Part shown: positions 1 through 6,682 of the stretch, in pieces | Layout of the letters: each line of letters begins with the position of its first letter | Numbering within the stretch: position 1 is the stretch's first letter | DNA from: JAPLGE01 sp964355545 | GTDB lineage: Bacteria > Bipolaricaulota > Bipolaricaulia > UBA7950 > UBA9294 | Reading direction: 5' to 3' | DNA: 7,148 bases | NCBI GenBank assembly: GCA_964355545.1 | Contig: CAYHEK010000074.1 | Coordinates: 1 to 7,148 of the forward strand | The notes under the pieces: generated by a model | Told to the model about the DNA's origin: nothing | The model's input: only the letters and a program-made list of their open reading frames with translations | The model's database searches: none | Program-made: the position numbers and the translations under genes

Positions 1-2
1 CT

Positions 3-250
3 GGCTGCACCGCCCTCCCCGGCCTGATCGATGCCCAGTGTCACCTCGTCCTCCACGGGGACGGACGAGACAAGGACGATTCCCTTCGCGGCGCAGACGA
101 CGAGTGCTGCTACTTAGCGAGGTGGGCCCTGCCGTTGACGGTTCCGCGGGGGCGGCCTTGTGCCACGATACGGCACAGCGTGCGCAGTTGCATCGTATCT
201 TTCTTCCGACTACCGCCGCCCCGGCTGGGGAACGGAGAGACACATGTGTC
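3..250 (+). pseudogene. Amidohydrolase fragment, degraded, cut by the left window edge
   Basis: An open frame from base 3 reads GCTALPGLIDAQCHL, which matches the start of the metal-dependent amidohydrolase core (family pattern GxTxLPGLIDAHxHL, as in imidazolonepropionase-like and prolidase-type hydrolases). The same frame continues with weaker but collinear matches: GADDE, then CATIRH where the family has TTVRD, then LPPPRLGNGE where it has LPGPRLLVSGE. The first metal ligand of the HxH pair is replaced (QCH), so the product could not bind metal normally. The frame stays open to a stop at 351-353, but resemblance ends near 250. It is the only coding-like signal on the plus strand and it converges on the M24 peptidase. 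Bases 251-325 hold nothing recognisable. The family is fairly likely. The substrate cannot be told, and the 5' end lies outside the window. Confidence 0.5.
239..250. repeat. 12-base perfect palindrome
   Basis: GACACATGTGTC reads the same on both strands. It lies about 75 bases beyond the 3' end of the M24 peptidase, at the end of the amidohydrolase remnant. No T-run follows on either strand, so it does not look like an intrinsic terminator. A binding site or chance are both possible. Confidence 0.3.
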
Positions 251-325
251 CAAAGAAGAAGCAGATAGTGCGTCTCCCCTCTGCCCGAGACAGACGGCGA
301 GCGGCACGGTGTGCGCCAGGCTGCC

Positions 326-1432
326 TCAGACCACGGTGAGCTCGCGTGGGTAGGTCGTCAGGCTCTCGCAGCCCGCAGCGGTGACCACGACGTCGTCCTC
401 GATCCGGACCCCCAGACGGCCGGAGAGGTAGATTCCGGGCTCGATTGTGAACGTCATACCCGGTCGGAGAGCCAGGCGGTTCCCAGCGACGATGTACGGG
501 GGCTCGTGGATCTCGAGCCCGAGGCCGTGGCCGGTCCGATGGAAGAAGGCCTCGCCGTAACCTGCGTCCTCGATGACCCGTCGGGCGGCGCGGTCGACGC
601 TCTCGGCACTGGCTCCGGGAGCGACGGCTGCCCTCGCCGCCGCATTTGCTCGAAACACAATCTCGTACAGAGATCGGAGTTCGTTCGTTGCGTGGCCCAG
701 AGCGAACGTCCGGGTGAGGTCGGCGAGGTAGCCGCGATAGGCAGCACCGACGTCGAAGATGAGGGCGTCCCCTGCCTCGATACGGCGATCCGAGGCCGTC
801 ACATGCTGAAGGGCACCGCGGGGTCCAGAGAGGACCTGAGCCTCGAAGGCGAATTCCTCACACCCTGCCCGCAGGAGCGCGATGTAGAGCGCTGCCTCGA
901 CCTCACGCTCCGTCCGCCCGGGTTTCACTTCTCGAATCGTTGTCGCGAGCGCCGCCTCCGTGATCCGTGCCGCTTCTCTCATGGCGTCGAGCTCTCCAGC
1001 ATCCTTGGTCATGCGAAGAGAGGAGAGGAGATCGCTTAGGTCCTCGGCGGCGCACCCCTCGGCCCCGCGGGCAAGGCCCTGCCACTCGAGGAGGCGCATC
1101 CCGAGCGGCTCGACGCCGATGCGGGTGCGAGCGAGGCGAAGCTCCCTCACCGCCGCGCGAAACGCCCCGGTGGGCCCGGACTCGTCCGTATACGAGTAGA
1201 AGTCCGCCGGGAACGGGATGGCGGCCGCGATTGTCCCCCTCTCGAGGGCCGGCACGACGAGCGCCGGACGCCTCGTCGCGAGGAGGAAGAGGATGATCGG
1301 CCTCTCCGTCTGGGACTTCCTGAGCCCGGTACAGTAGGTGAAGTTAGCCCCAGGAAGGAGCGCCAGGACGTCAACCCCCCGGGCACGCAGGCCTTCCGAG
1401 ATCCGTTCCAGCCGCTCTGCATACCGAGTCAT
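326..1432 (-). CDS. M24 family metallopeptidase (Xaa-Pro dipeptidase / aminopeptidase P-like)
   Basis: This 368-residue protein is a complete creatinase/prolidase-type peptidase, probably cytoplasmic, since no signal peptide is visible. An N-terminal creatinase-like domain (about 1-130) is followed by the pita-bread catalytic domain (about 145-368). All five expected metal ligands are present: D227 (IFDVGA), D238 (ADLTRT), H302 (RTGHGLGLEIHE), E331 (TIEPGIY) and E345 (VRIEDD). H309 matches the conserved second histidine. These predict a dinuclear metal enzyme that cleaves Xaa-Pro bonds near the N-terminus of peptides. Some family members act on other substrates (creatine, ectoine derivatives), so the exact substrate is open. 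The ATG at 1432 follows AAGGAG at a 5-base spacing. It is last in the minus-strand series, 30 bases after an M24-like fragment, and may have its own promoter. No clear terminator was found downstream. Confidence 0.9.
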   Translation of the reverse strand: MTRYAERLERISEGLRARGVDVLALLPGANFTYCTGLRKSQTERPIILFLLATRRPALVVPALERGTIAAAIPFPADFYSYTDESGPTGAFRAAVRELRLARTRIGVEPLGMRLLEWQGLARGAEGCAAEDLSDLLSSLRMTKDAGELDAMREAARITEAALATTIREVKPGRTEREVEAALYIALLRAGCEEFAFEAQVLSGPRGALQHVTASDRRIEAGDALIFDVGAAYRGYLADLTRTFALGHATNELRSLYEIVFRANAAARAAVAPGASAESVDRAARRVIEDAGYGEAFFHRTGHGLGLEIHEPPYIVAGNRLALRPGMTFTIEPGIYLSGRLGVRIEDDVVVTAAGCESLTTYPRELTVV

Positions 1433-1462
1433 GCACTCTCCTTCTCCGCGCTGCGGTCCCGG

Positions 1463-1612
1463 TCATCCGATGCACATGAGCTCGCGCTGCGGATCGGTGA
1501 GAGTCTCGGCACCGTTCCGCGCGACGAGGACGTCCTCCTCCAGGCCGATCGGCGGGGCGCCGTCCGCCTCGGTGCGAGAGTAGATAAACAGTTCGACCGT
1601 GTGCACGTTCCG
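1463..1612 (-). pseudogene. C-terminal scrap of a second M24-type peptidase
   Basis: The frame ending with TGA at 1463-1465 encodes about 48 residues, including HTVELFIYS, GLEEDVLVARNGAETLT and PQRELMCIG. This matches the end of M24 peptidases, where a metal-ligand Glu lies in TVEP/TVEL and a second in (R/L)EEDVLV, followed by a short tail. The intact neighbour ends in the equivalent TIEPGIY, RIEDDVVV and YPRELTVV, but the two differ enough (TVEL rather than TIEP, longer spacing) that this is not a simple recent duplication. It resembles another M24 subgroup. No N-terminal or catalytic core is present upstream. The same frame instead runs into transposase-like sequence. It is therefore a remnant, probably left by a deletion linked to the mobile element. 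Confidence is moderate because the match is short. Confidence 0.5.
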
Positions 1613-1659
1613 CCTTTGACCGATGACCGGCCCCAACGATCGGACCAACGCCAGTGTTA

Positions 1660-1809
1660 GGCCACTTGACTCGACCTTCGCTCCCTCCGCTGCGACCTCG
1701 TCCGGGGTCCTGACCCGAGACTACTGTGCGGCCGCTCGCTGTTATAGCGCCTCCGTAGTCCTCGGTGCAACGCACCATCCAAGTACCCCCCCGTCATGAA
1801 ACTCTCGGC
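1660..1809 (-). mobile_element. Decayed 3' end of an IS3-family transposase (OrfB)
   Basis: On the minus strand, about 1746-1714 encodes YNSERPHSSLG, the hallmark C-terminal motif of IS3-family DDE transposases. Just upstream in the same frame, AESF (1809-1798) matches the NAxAESF motif that normally lies about 35-40 residues earlier. Here the spacing is shorter, which suggests an internal deletion. The motif should be followed by YRTPDEVAAE. RTPDEVAAEGAK is indeed present, but one base out of frame, because the Tyr codon has lost a base near 1712. TEDY (about 1766) is likewise one base out of frame with YNSERPH. The DDE catalytic core and terminal inverted repeats were not found. The remnant begins 5 bases after the pyrB stop codon, so the element marks the right side of a rearranged segment. 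It cannot move by itself. Confidence 0.75.
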
Positions 1810-1813
1810 TTCG

Positions 1814-2740
1814 CTAAATGGCTCCAGTGACAAGAGCCAGGAGTGCCATTCGGACAGGGATCCCGTTCGCAGCCTGGCGGAAGTACGCGGCCCCGGAATC
1901 CTGATCAACCGAGGTCTCAATCTCGTTCACCCGCGGCAAGGGGTGCATCACAGTGACCCGCCCCTTCCCCTCGCGCAGGGCCTCTTGGGTGAGGATGTAT
2001 GAGTCCTTGAGACGCTCGTACTCCGTCGGGTCCGCGAATCGCTCCCGCTGGATCCGGGTCATGTAGACGACGTCGGCTTCCCGGACTGCCTTGAGTAGAT
2101 CGGGAGCCTCCTCGACAACCCGTCGCCCCTTGAGCGCCTCGACGATCTCCCGCGGCATGCGCAACGCGGGAGGAGAGACCAGGATCAAGCGGACGTCGAA
2201 CAAGGACAGGACCTGGAAGAGGGAGTGGACCGTCCTCCCGTTCTTGAGGTCCCCCACCAAAGCCACCGTCAGCCCGTCGACCTTCCCCTTCTCCTTCTGG
2301 ATCGTGTACACGTCGAGCAAGGACTGGGTTGGGTGCTGACCAGCACCGTCTCCGGCGTTGATCACCGGACGATTCGTCGACCTCGCTGCCTCGTCGGCCG
2401 CCCCGATCTCGGGGTGACGCAGGACGATGACGTCCGCGTATCCTTCGACGGTCCGGATCGTGTCGTGGAGGGACTCCCCCTTGGCCGCCGACGAGCTCTT
2501 CGGCTCTGCGACGCTCACCACCTGTCCTCCCAGCCGGAGCATCGCCGCCTCAAAGGAGAGGCGCGTGCGCGTGCTCGGCTCGAAGAAGAGCGTGCACAGG
2601 ATCTTCCCACGGAGGTCGCGAAGGATCTTCCCCCTCGCGACCGCCTCCTCGTACCGGCGCGCCGTCTTCGCGATGAGAGCGATCTCCTCCCTCGAGAACT
2701 GGTCGGCGCGCAAGACATCCTTCTGTGACAGTCTTACCAT
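1814..2740 (-). CDS. pyrB: Aspartate carbamoyltransferase catalytic subunit
   Basis: The 308-residue product has the usual length of the ATCase catalytic chain, which joins carbamoyl phosphate and aspartate to give N-carbamoyl-aspartate plus phosphate. The carbamoyl-phosphate domain carries FFEPSTRTRLSF (S56-T57-R58-T59), K87 in the mobile loop (AAKGES), R108 (LRHPE), and H136 and Q139 (QHPTQS). The aspartate domain carries R169 (GDLKNGRTVHS), R229 and Q231 (YMTRIQRERF) and HPLPRVNEI (266-274). These follow the E. coli/archaeal type, in which the catalytic chain often pairs with a regulatory PyrI. No pyrI follows; an IS3 remnant starts right after the stop. The ATG lies directly after the upstream gene's TAG, with GGAGGT 4 bases before it, overlapping that gene's last codons. 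Placement with hydantoinase genes raises the possibility of a catabolic, phosphorolytic role (inference), but the residues are those of a normal biosynthetic ATCase. Confidence 0.93.
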   Translation of the reverse strand: MVRLSQKDVLRADQFSREEIALIAKTARRYEEAVARGKILRDLRGKILCTLFFEPSTRTRLSFEAAMLRLGGQVVSVAEPKSSSAAKGESLHDTIRTVEGYADVIVLRHPEIGAADEAARSTNRPVINAGDGAGQHPTQSLLDVYTIQKEKGKVDGLTVALVGDLKNGRTVHSLFQVLSLFDVRLILVSPPALRMPREIVEALKGRRVVEEAPDLLKAVREADVVYMTRIQRERFADPTEYERLKDSYILTQEALREGKGRVTVMHPLPRVNEIETSVDQDSGAAYFRQAANGIPVRMALLALVTGAI

Positions 2741-3844
2741 CTAGACCTCCAAGTGCACGGGGGAGCCGGCGCGCCGCACAGCACGAGCCAGGCGAGCCGT
2801 GGCTTCTCTGATCTGCTCCTCACTCAACGCGCAAAACGGAAGCCGAAGGAACCGAGTGCCGTCGGCGTAGAACGCTGCTCCCGAGCTAAGAACGAGCCCT
2901 TCCTCCTCCGCCCCCGCCGCCACCCGTTCCGCGGTCGCCTCGGCCGGCAGGGTCACCGCGACGAAGAACCCCCTTCGGGGCGAGTCCACTGGCCGCCGGG
3001 AAGGGACCGCTCCAGACCCTCGAGCATCGCCGCGAGATGGGGACGGTAGAGGTCCTTGAGGCAGGCGATGTTCCCCGGGAGGCAACCCTGGCGGGTGAAC
3101 TCGTACACGATCCCCTGGTTGACCATCCCGGCCGTGATGTAGGTGTCGACAGCAAGCTGGGCCCCCATCCTGACGACCTCCCGCTCGGCGATTATCCATC
3201 CCACGCGCATCCCCGGGGAGAGGAGCTTGCTGACCGACGAGAGCTGAATGACCCACCGAGGCAAGAGCTCGCGAAGGGTCGGCACGGCGTCCCCGTGGTA
3301 GCGAAGCTCCGGTACGGGGGGACGTCCTCCACCACCCAGAACCCGTGGCGCTCGGCGAGCGCGAGGACCCTCTCTCGCTTAGCCCGGCCAAGGGTGAGGC
3401 CCGTTGGGTTCTGGAAGTCCGGCACAAGGTAGACCAAGCGGGGGGCATGTCGGGTCACCAGGGCTTCGAGGGCCGAGACGTCGAGGCCGTCCTCCTCCAG
3501 CGGCACCCAGCGCACGGTGGCCCGGCGCAGCGGAAGGTCGTGATCGCTCGGCCGTAGCTTGGCCGCTCCACGAGGACGGTGTCGCCCGACGAGAGGACCA
3601 CCTGGGCCAGGAGGCCCAGGACCTGAATCGATCCATTGCCGACGATCACCTCGTCCGGGGACGCTCCCGCCGCGCCTGCCAAGAGCTCGCGCAAAGGCGC
3701 GAACTCCACCGCTGGGTGGTACTGGAGGAGAGTCTTCCCATGCGCGCGCAGAGCCGCCTCTGCGCAGGAAACGATCTCGTCCGTTGGGAAGGCCCCGGCT
3801 GGGGAAAGCCCCCGCGTCAATTCGATTCGCCCTGAGTTCACCAT
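2741..3844 (-). pseudogene. PLP-dependent aminotransferase (class I/II, 2-aminoadipate transaminase-like) with three frameshifts
   Basis: Four consecutive frames join into one fold-type I aminotransferase of about 368 residues. Segment one (from ATG at 3844) has GLSPAGAFPTDEI, LQYHPAVE and GNGSIQVLGLL. Segment two has VPDFQNPTG (3419-3399) and VVEDVPPYR. Segment three has SSVSKLLSPGMRVGW, with the Schiff-base lysine at about 3228-3226. Segment four is the small C-terminal domain ending at 2741. Each join needs one extra base: in the run at 3521-3523 (giving CAGATVRWVP), at 3309-3310 (PYRELRYHGDAVP) and at 2969-2973 (PEGGFFVAV). All three are lost Gs in G-runs of the coding strand. With the bases restored, all key residues are intact. 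The start is 13 bases after the hydantoinase stop, and the end abuts pyrB. The enzyme would move an amino group from an amino acid to a 2-oxo acid. The cause could be recent gene decay or sequencing/assembly error. Confidence 0.85.
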
Positions 3845-3857
3845 GGCGCTCGCCTCG

Positions 3858-5222
3858 TTACCCCCTCCGATGGAGCTCCTCGATGGGGACTCTCCCGGCG
3901 CACGTGGCGAGGAACTCGCCTCTTCCCAGCTTGGCCTCAAGCCTTCCTTCAGCGACGAGGGGCTCGCCGCGCTGCATCGAGAACACGACGCGCCCGAGGC
4001 AAGGCCGCCCTTCGTACACGGTGTAGCTGACCTTGGAGTGCTGCGTGTCCCGAGTGATCGTGTGTCGGGCCGTGGGGTCGAAGACGACCAGATCCGCGTC
4101 GCTCCCGACGGCTAGGGTCCCCTTCCTCGGGTAGAGGCCGAAGATCCGCGCCGGGTTCTCGCACATCACCTGGACCAAGCGGGAGACCGAGAGCCAGCCG
4201 CCGTGAACCCCCCCGTCAAAGACCAGGGGCAACATCGTCTCCACCTGCGGTGTCCCGTAAGCGGCCTGGAAGAAGTCGTCCGTGCGGCGCTTCTCCTTCG
4301 CCGCGTGGTCACTTGCCACCACATCGAGGACTCCCTCCGAAAGTCCTCTCCACAGTGCACAGCGATCCGCCTCATCCCTGATGGGGGGACCTATCTTCAC
4401 GAGTGGCCCTTGGCGGAAGACCTCTTCGCCGGTCAGGGTGAGATACTGCGGACAGGTTTCGGCGTAGACCCGATGACCCTTCTCGCGGGCTCGGGCGACC
4501 ACCTCCACTCCAAGAGCTGCGCTCATGTGCGGGATGTACAGTGGGCAACCCGCCACCTGCGCCATGGCGATGGCGCGGTGGATCGCCTCCGCTTCGAGGA
4601 TCGCCGGGCGGGTGGCGACGAAGGCCTCCGCCGGATCGCATCGCAGGGCGAGGTACTTATCCTCGAGGTAGTCGGTCGCCAGGCCGTTCTCGGCGTGCAC
4701 CATCCCCATTCCGCCGGCCTGGCCGAGGAGGTCGAGCGTGCGCATCAGCTGATAGTCGTCGGTCATCCAGCCGAGCTTGGCGTAGGTCATGAACATCTTG
4801 AACGACGTGATCCCTGCCGCCACTGCCTCGGGGATCTCCTCCGCCTGCGCCTTGGGGTCGAAGAGCCCGCCGTGAAGGGCGAAGTCGAGGATCGACTCCC
4901 GCTCTCCTGTGCGGCGGAAGTCATGGATGGCCCGCACAAGGCCGGTCCCGGGCTTAGCGTACGCGTAGTGGATGACGGTCGTCACACCTCCGTACGCGGC
5001 GGTGACGGGAAGGCTCGCGAGGTCATCGGCATAGACCGGATGGGCGTGCACGTCGATGATCCCCGGCAGGACGAGCTTCCCCGACGCGTCAACGACGCGG
5101 CGGGCCTTCCCGGAGAGGTCGGGGGAGACAGCGGCGATCTTCCCGTCTGAGACCGCAATATCACCCCGCTCCACCCGCGCAGGAGTGGCCACGAGACCTC
5201 CATGGACGAGCACATCCCACAC
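3858..5222 (-). CDS. Dihydropyrimidinase / hydantoinase (cyclic amidohydrolase)
   Basis: The 454-residue cytoplasmic amidohydrolase opens cyclic amides such as 5-substituted hydantoins or dihydropyrimidines to N-carbamoyl amino acids. The full two-metal site of the family is present: H59 and H61 (DVHAHP), the carboxylated lysine K142 (SFKMFMTY), H176 (HAENG), H232 (IPHMSA) and D305 (VASDHA). ETCPQYL and GTPQVETMLPL are further family signatures, and the beta-sandwich segment returns at the C-terminus (GSDADLVVFDP). Length is normal. Phenylhydantoinase, dihydropyrimidinase and allantoinase are hard to tell apart by eye. The adjacent racemase favours a hydantoinase-type substrate. The start is GTG at 5222, chosen because the protein begins in the usual way (DVLVHGGLVAT) and a purine-rich AAAGGGGGGG lies just upstream. 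It follows the carbamate kinase remnant by 25 bases. Confidence 0.9.
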   Translation of the reverse strand: MWDVLVHGGLVATPARVERGDIAVSDGKIAAVSPDLSGKARRVVDASGKLVLPGIIDVHAHPVYADDLASLPVTAAYGGVTTVIHYAYAKPGTGLVRAIHDFRRTGERESILDFALHGGLFDPKAQAEEIPEAVAAGITSFKMFMTYAKLGWMTDDYQLMRTLDLLGQAGGMGMVHAENGLATDYLEDKYLALRCDPAEAFVATRPAILEAEAIHRAIAMAQVAGCPLYIPHMSAALGVEVVARAREKGHRVYAETCPQYLTLTGEEVFRQGPLVKIGPPIRDEADRCALWRGLSEGVLDVVASDHAAKEKRRTDDFFQAAYGTPQVETMLPLVFDGGVHGGWLSVSRLVQVMCENPARIFGLYPRKGTLAVGSDADLVVFDPTARHTITRDTQHSKVSYTVYEGRPCLGRVVFSMQRGEPLVAEGRLEAKLGRGEFLATCAGRVPIEELHRRG

Positions 5223-5247
5223 GGTCCCCCCCTTTCCCTGCCCGCGC

Positions 5248-5373
5248 CTAGTCTGCGGTCACTTGTGTCCCGACGCGGTCCTCAAGGGCCGCCATGGCAT
5301 TGCCACCAAGCGCGACGACCACGGTCTCCTTCTCTCCCCCGCCGTCGCGCCTCGCTCCCGTCTGTCGTTTCAT
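5248..5373 (-). pseudogene. Carbamate kinase remnant: N- and C-terminal ends joined, middle lost
   Basis: A 41-codon frame begins at ATG 5373 inside the racemase stop (ATGA overlap), with AAGGAG at 5379-5384, 5 bases upstream, so it has real translation signals. After a 16-residue leader it reads TVVVALGGNAM, the N-terminal signature of carbamate kinase, which makes ATP from carbamoyl phosphate and ADP. It then runs directly into AALEDRVGTQVTAD and a stop. That ending resembles the C-terminus of the same enzyme (pattern ALEGxxGTxI). About 270 residues of a normal protein of roughly 310, including the catalytic body, are missing, yet the frame is kept. The simplest reading is an in-frame internal deletion. 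The N-terminal match is fairly sure, the C-terminal match less so. Carbamate kinase fits beside hydantoinase and carbamoyltransferase genes, as with yqeA near hyuA and ygeW in E. coli. The peptide cannot be an active kinase. Confidence 0.6.
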
Positions 5374-6086
5374 CCCTTCTCCTTTCCTGCTCGTCGAGGA
5401 GGCGCCGCGTAGAGACCGCGCTTGCAGTGCCGGACCCCCACGTCAACAAGGGCCTCGCAGACCTTGAACGCCACCGAGGTCGGATCGAGCACCACGACTC
5501 CAAGGTCTCGCTCGATCGCCTCCGCGTAGCCGACCATGCCGGCACAGCCGAGGACGATGACCTCCGCCCCGTCCTCCTCCACCGCCTGGCGCGCCACCTC
5601 GAGGACGCGTGCCTTTGTCCTCTTCGGATCGGCGTCCGTCTCCACGACGGAGAGGCCGAGCGCGCGGACCGAGGCGAGGGCCCCCTCGGCCTTGAACCGT
5701 CGCGCGTCCTGCTCCTTGCTGGGGATTCGCTTCGCAAGCGGCGTGAGCACACTGTACTTATGCCCGAGCATGGCCGCGACGTGGAGCGTCGTCTCCTGGA
5801 TCCCAAGCACGAGGATCTCCGACTGCTCTCTAGCCGCCTCGAGCCCCGGGTCCGAGAAGCAGGCGATGAGGATCGCGTCGTAGCCCTCCTCATTCGCCGC
5901 TCTCACCCGGCGGAGGAGGAGAGGAACGGCCTCGTACGCGTCGGTCGCGGATTCGATCGCCGATGGAGCCCCCGCCATGTGCTCCACGGTAATCTCCGTC
6001 TCCTTCCGCCGGATGCGTTCGAGTTCCCGGCGGATGTGCTCGGCCATCGCCACCGAGCTGTTCGGGTTGATGACGAGGATCTTCAT
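5370..6086 (-). CDS. Asp/Glu/hydantoin racemase family protein
   Basis: This 238-residue protein belongs to the cofactor-independent Asp/Glu/hydantoin racemase family, which inverts a stereocentre using two cysteines as acid and base. Both are visible: C76 in ILIACFSDPGL and C181 in IVLGCAGM. The N-terminal KILVINPNSS is the typical opening of hydantoin/allantoin racemases, and GIQETTLHVA (95-104) and YSVLTPL (111-117) are further matches. The likely job is to interconvert D- and L-5-substituted hydantoins so that the stereoselective hydantoinase two positions downstream can use both. Allantoin racemase and maleate isomerase-like relatives are alternatives. Its ATG overlaps the iorB stop by ATGA, and its own TGA overlaps the start of the carbamate kinase remnant in the same way. 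Translational coupling along this run is therefore likely. Confidence 0.88.
   Translation of the reverse strand: MKILVINPNSSVAMAEHIRRELERIRRKETEITVEHMAGAPSAIESATDAYEAVPLLLRRVRAANEEGYDAILIACFSDPGLEAAREQSEILVLGIQETTLHVAAMLGHKYSVLTPLAKRIPSKEQDARRFKAEGALASVRALGLSVVETDADPKRTKARVLEVARQAVEEDGAEVIVLGCAGMVGYAEAIERDLGVVVLDPTSVAFKVCEALVDVGVRHCKRGLYAAPPRRAGKEKG
5379..5384 (-). promoter_or_regulatory. Shine-Dalgarno site of the carbamate kinase remnant
   Basis: AAGGAG lies 5 bases upstream of the ATG at 5373 and within the 3' end of the racemase gene. It shows that the short frame at 5248-5373 began as a genuine coupled gene of the operon. Confidence 0.6.
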
Positions 6087-6682
6087 GACCGTCCGCCCCC
6101 CTTCATCAGGGTCACCCCCGCGCGGAAGGCCGCCTCGTTCAGCGCCCGGAACCGCTCGGGGACCCTCTCCAGGATGACTGCCTCCCAGACTGCGCTTGGG
6201 ACCTCAGTCAACGTCGAGAAGGCCCCGAGCATCACCACGTTCGCCGCCTTGGCGCTCCCGGCCTTGACCGCTGCCGGCGTGGCGTCGACGAAGACCATCG
6301 AAGATGCCACTCCCTCGAGGATCCGGCGGACGTCCTCAAGAGGAGGGTAGACCCCCCCTCCATTCGTCACGCTGACGGGGGGCTGAGGTTGGGTGTTGAC
6401 GAGCGCCACACCCGCCTGGCGCAGGAACTCCACTCCGCGGACCGCCTCCAAGGGCTCGAAGGCGAGGAGGACGTCCACGTCCCCCTTCCGGACCACCGGG
6501 GAGGCGACGTCCCTTCCCCACCGCACGTGGCTGAGAACGCTGCCCCCCCGGACGGAGAGTCCCAGCACGTCGGACTTCTTCACGTCGAATCCGGCCCGCA
6601 ACCCGACCTCAGCGAGGATGTCGCTCGCGACGAGCGTTCCCTGTCCGCCGACCCCCGCGACGAGCACGTCGAGCTTGGTCAT
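6083..6682 (-). CDS. iorB: Indolepyruvate:ferredoxin oxidoreductase, beta subunit
   Basis: The 199-residue product is the small subunit of indolepyruvate:ferredoxin oxidoreductase, corresponding to the gamma-type domain of 2-oxoacid:ferredoxin oxidoreductases. With IorA it oxidatively decarboxylates aryl-2-oxo acids to aryl-acetyl-CoA, reducing ferredoxin. Visible signatures are the nucleotide/CoA-type loop VAGVGGQGTL (8-17), SDVLGLSVRGGSVLSHVRWG (37-56), VDVLLAFEPLEAVR (69-82) and NVVMLGAF (148-155). Length is normal. The frame is open upstream to another possible start at 6862, but that extension has no family resemblance and overlaps the Fe-S region of iorA. ATG 6682 overlaps the iorA stop by ATGA and has a strong Shine-Dalgarno. 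Its stop overlaps the racemase start. Confidence 0.93.
   Translation of the reverse strand: MTKLDVLVAGVGGQGTLVASDILAEVGLRAGFDVKKSDVLGLSVRGGSVLSHVRWGRDVASPVVRKGDVDVLLAFEPLEAVRGVEFLRQAGVALVNTQPQPPVSVTNGGGVYPPLEDVRRILEGVASSMVFVDATPAAVKAGSAKAANVVMLGAFSTLTEVPSAVWEAVILERVPERFRALNEAAFRAGVTLMKGGGRS

Noticed and set aside
239..250. Palindrome as the M24 peptidase transcription terminator
   Set aside because: The stem is AT/GC mixed with no loop, and no T-run follows on the minus strand.
311..1039. Plus-strand open frame (242 codons) opposite the M24 peptidase
   Set aside because: It is antisense to a gene with all five metal ligands. The translation has no domain signature.
2741..3844. Programmed frameshifting or transcript slippage as the reason for the broken aminotransferase
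   Set aside because: Three separate slips would be needed, at runs of only 2, 3 and 5 Gs. Decay or sequence error is simpler.
3845..3940. 32-residue N-terminal extension of the aminotransferase
   Set aside because: It would overlap the end of the hydantoinase gene. Family similarity begins only at the ATG at 3844.
4203..5150. Long plus-strand open frame (315 codons) opposite the hydantoinase
   Set aside because: It lies antisense to a complete, motif-bearing gene. Its translation is rich in Arg, Gly and His without any family signature, as expected for the complement of GC-rich coding DNA.
5202..6350. Long plus-strand open frame (382 codons) opposite the racemase and iorB
   Set aside because: It is antisense to two well-supported genes and has no recognisable motif. 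It is a GC-driven shadow frame.
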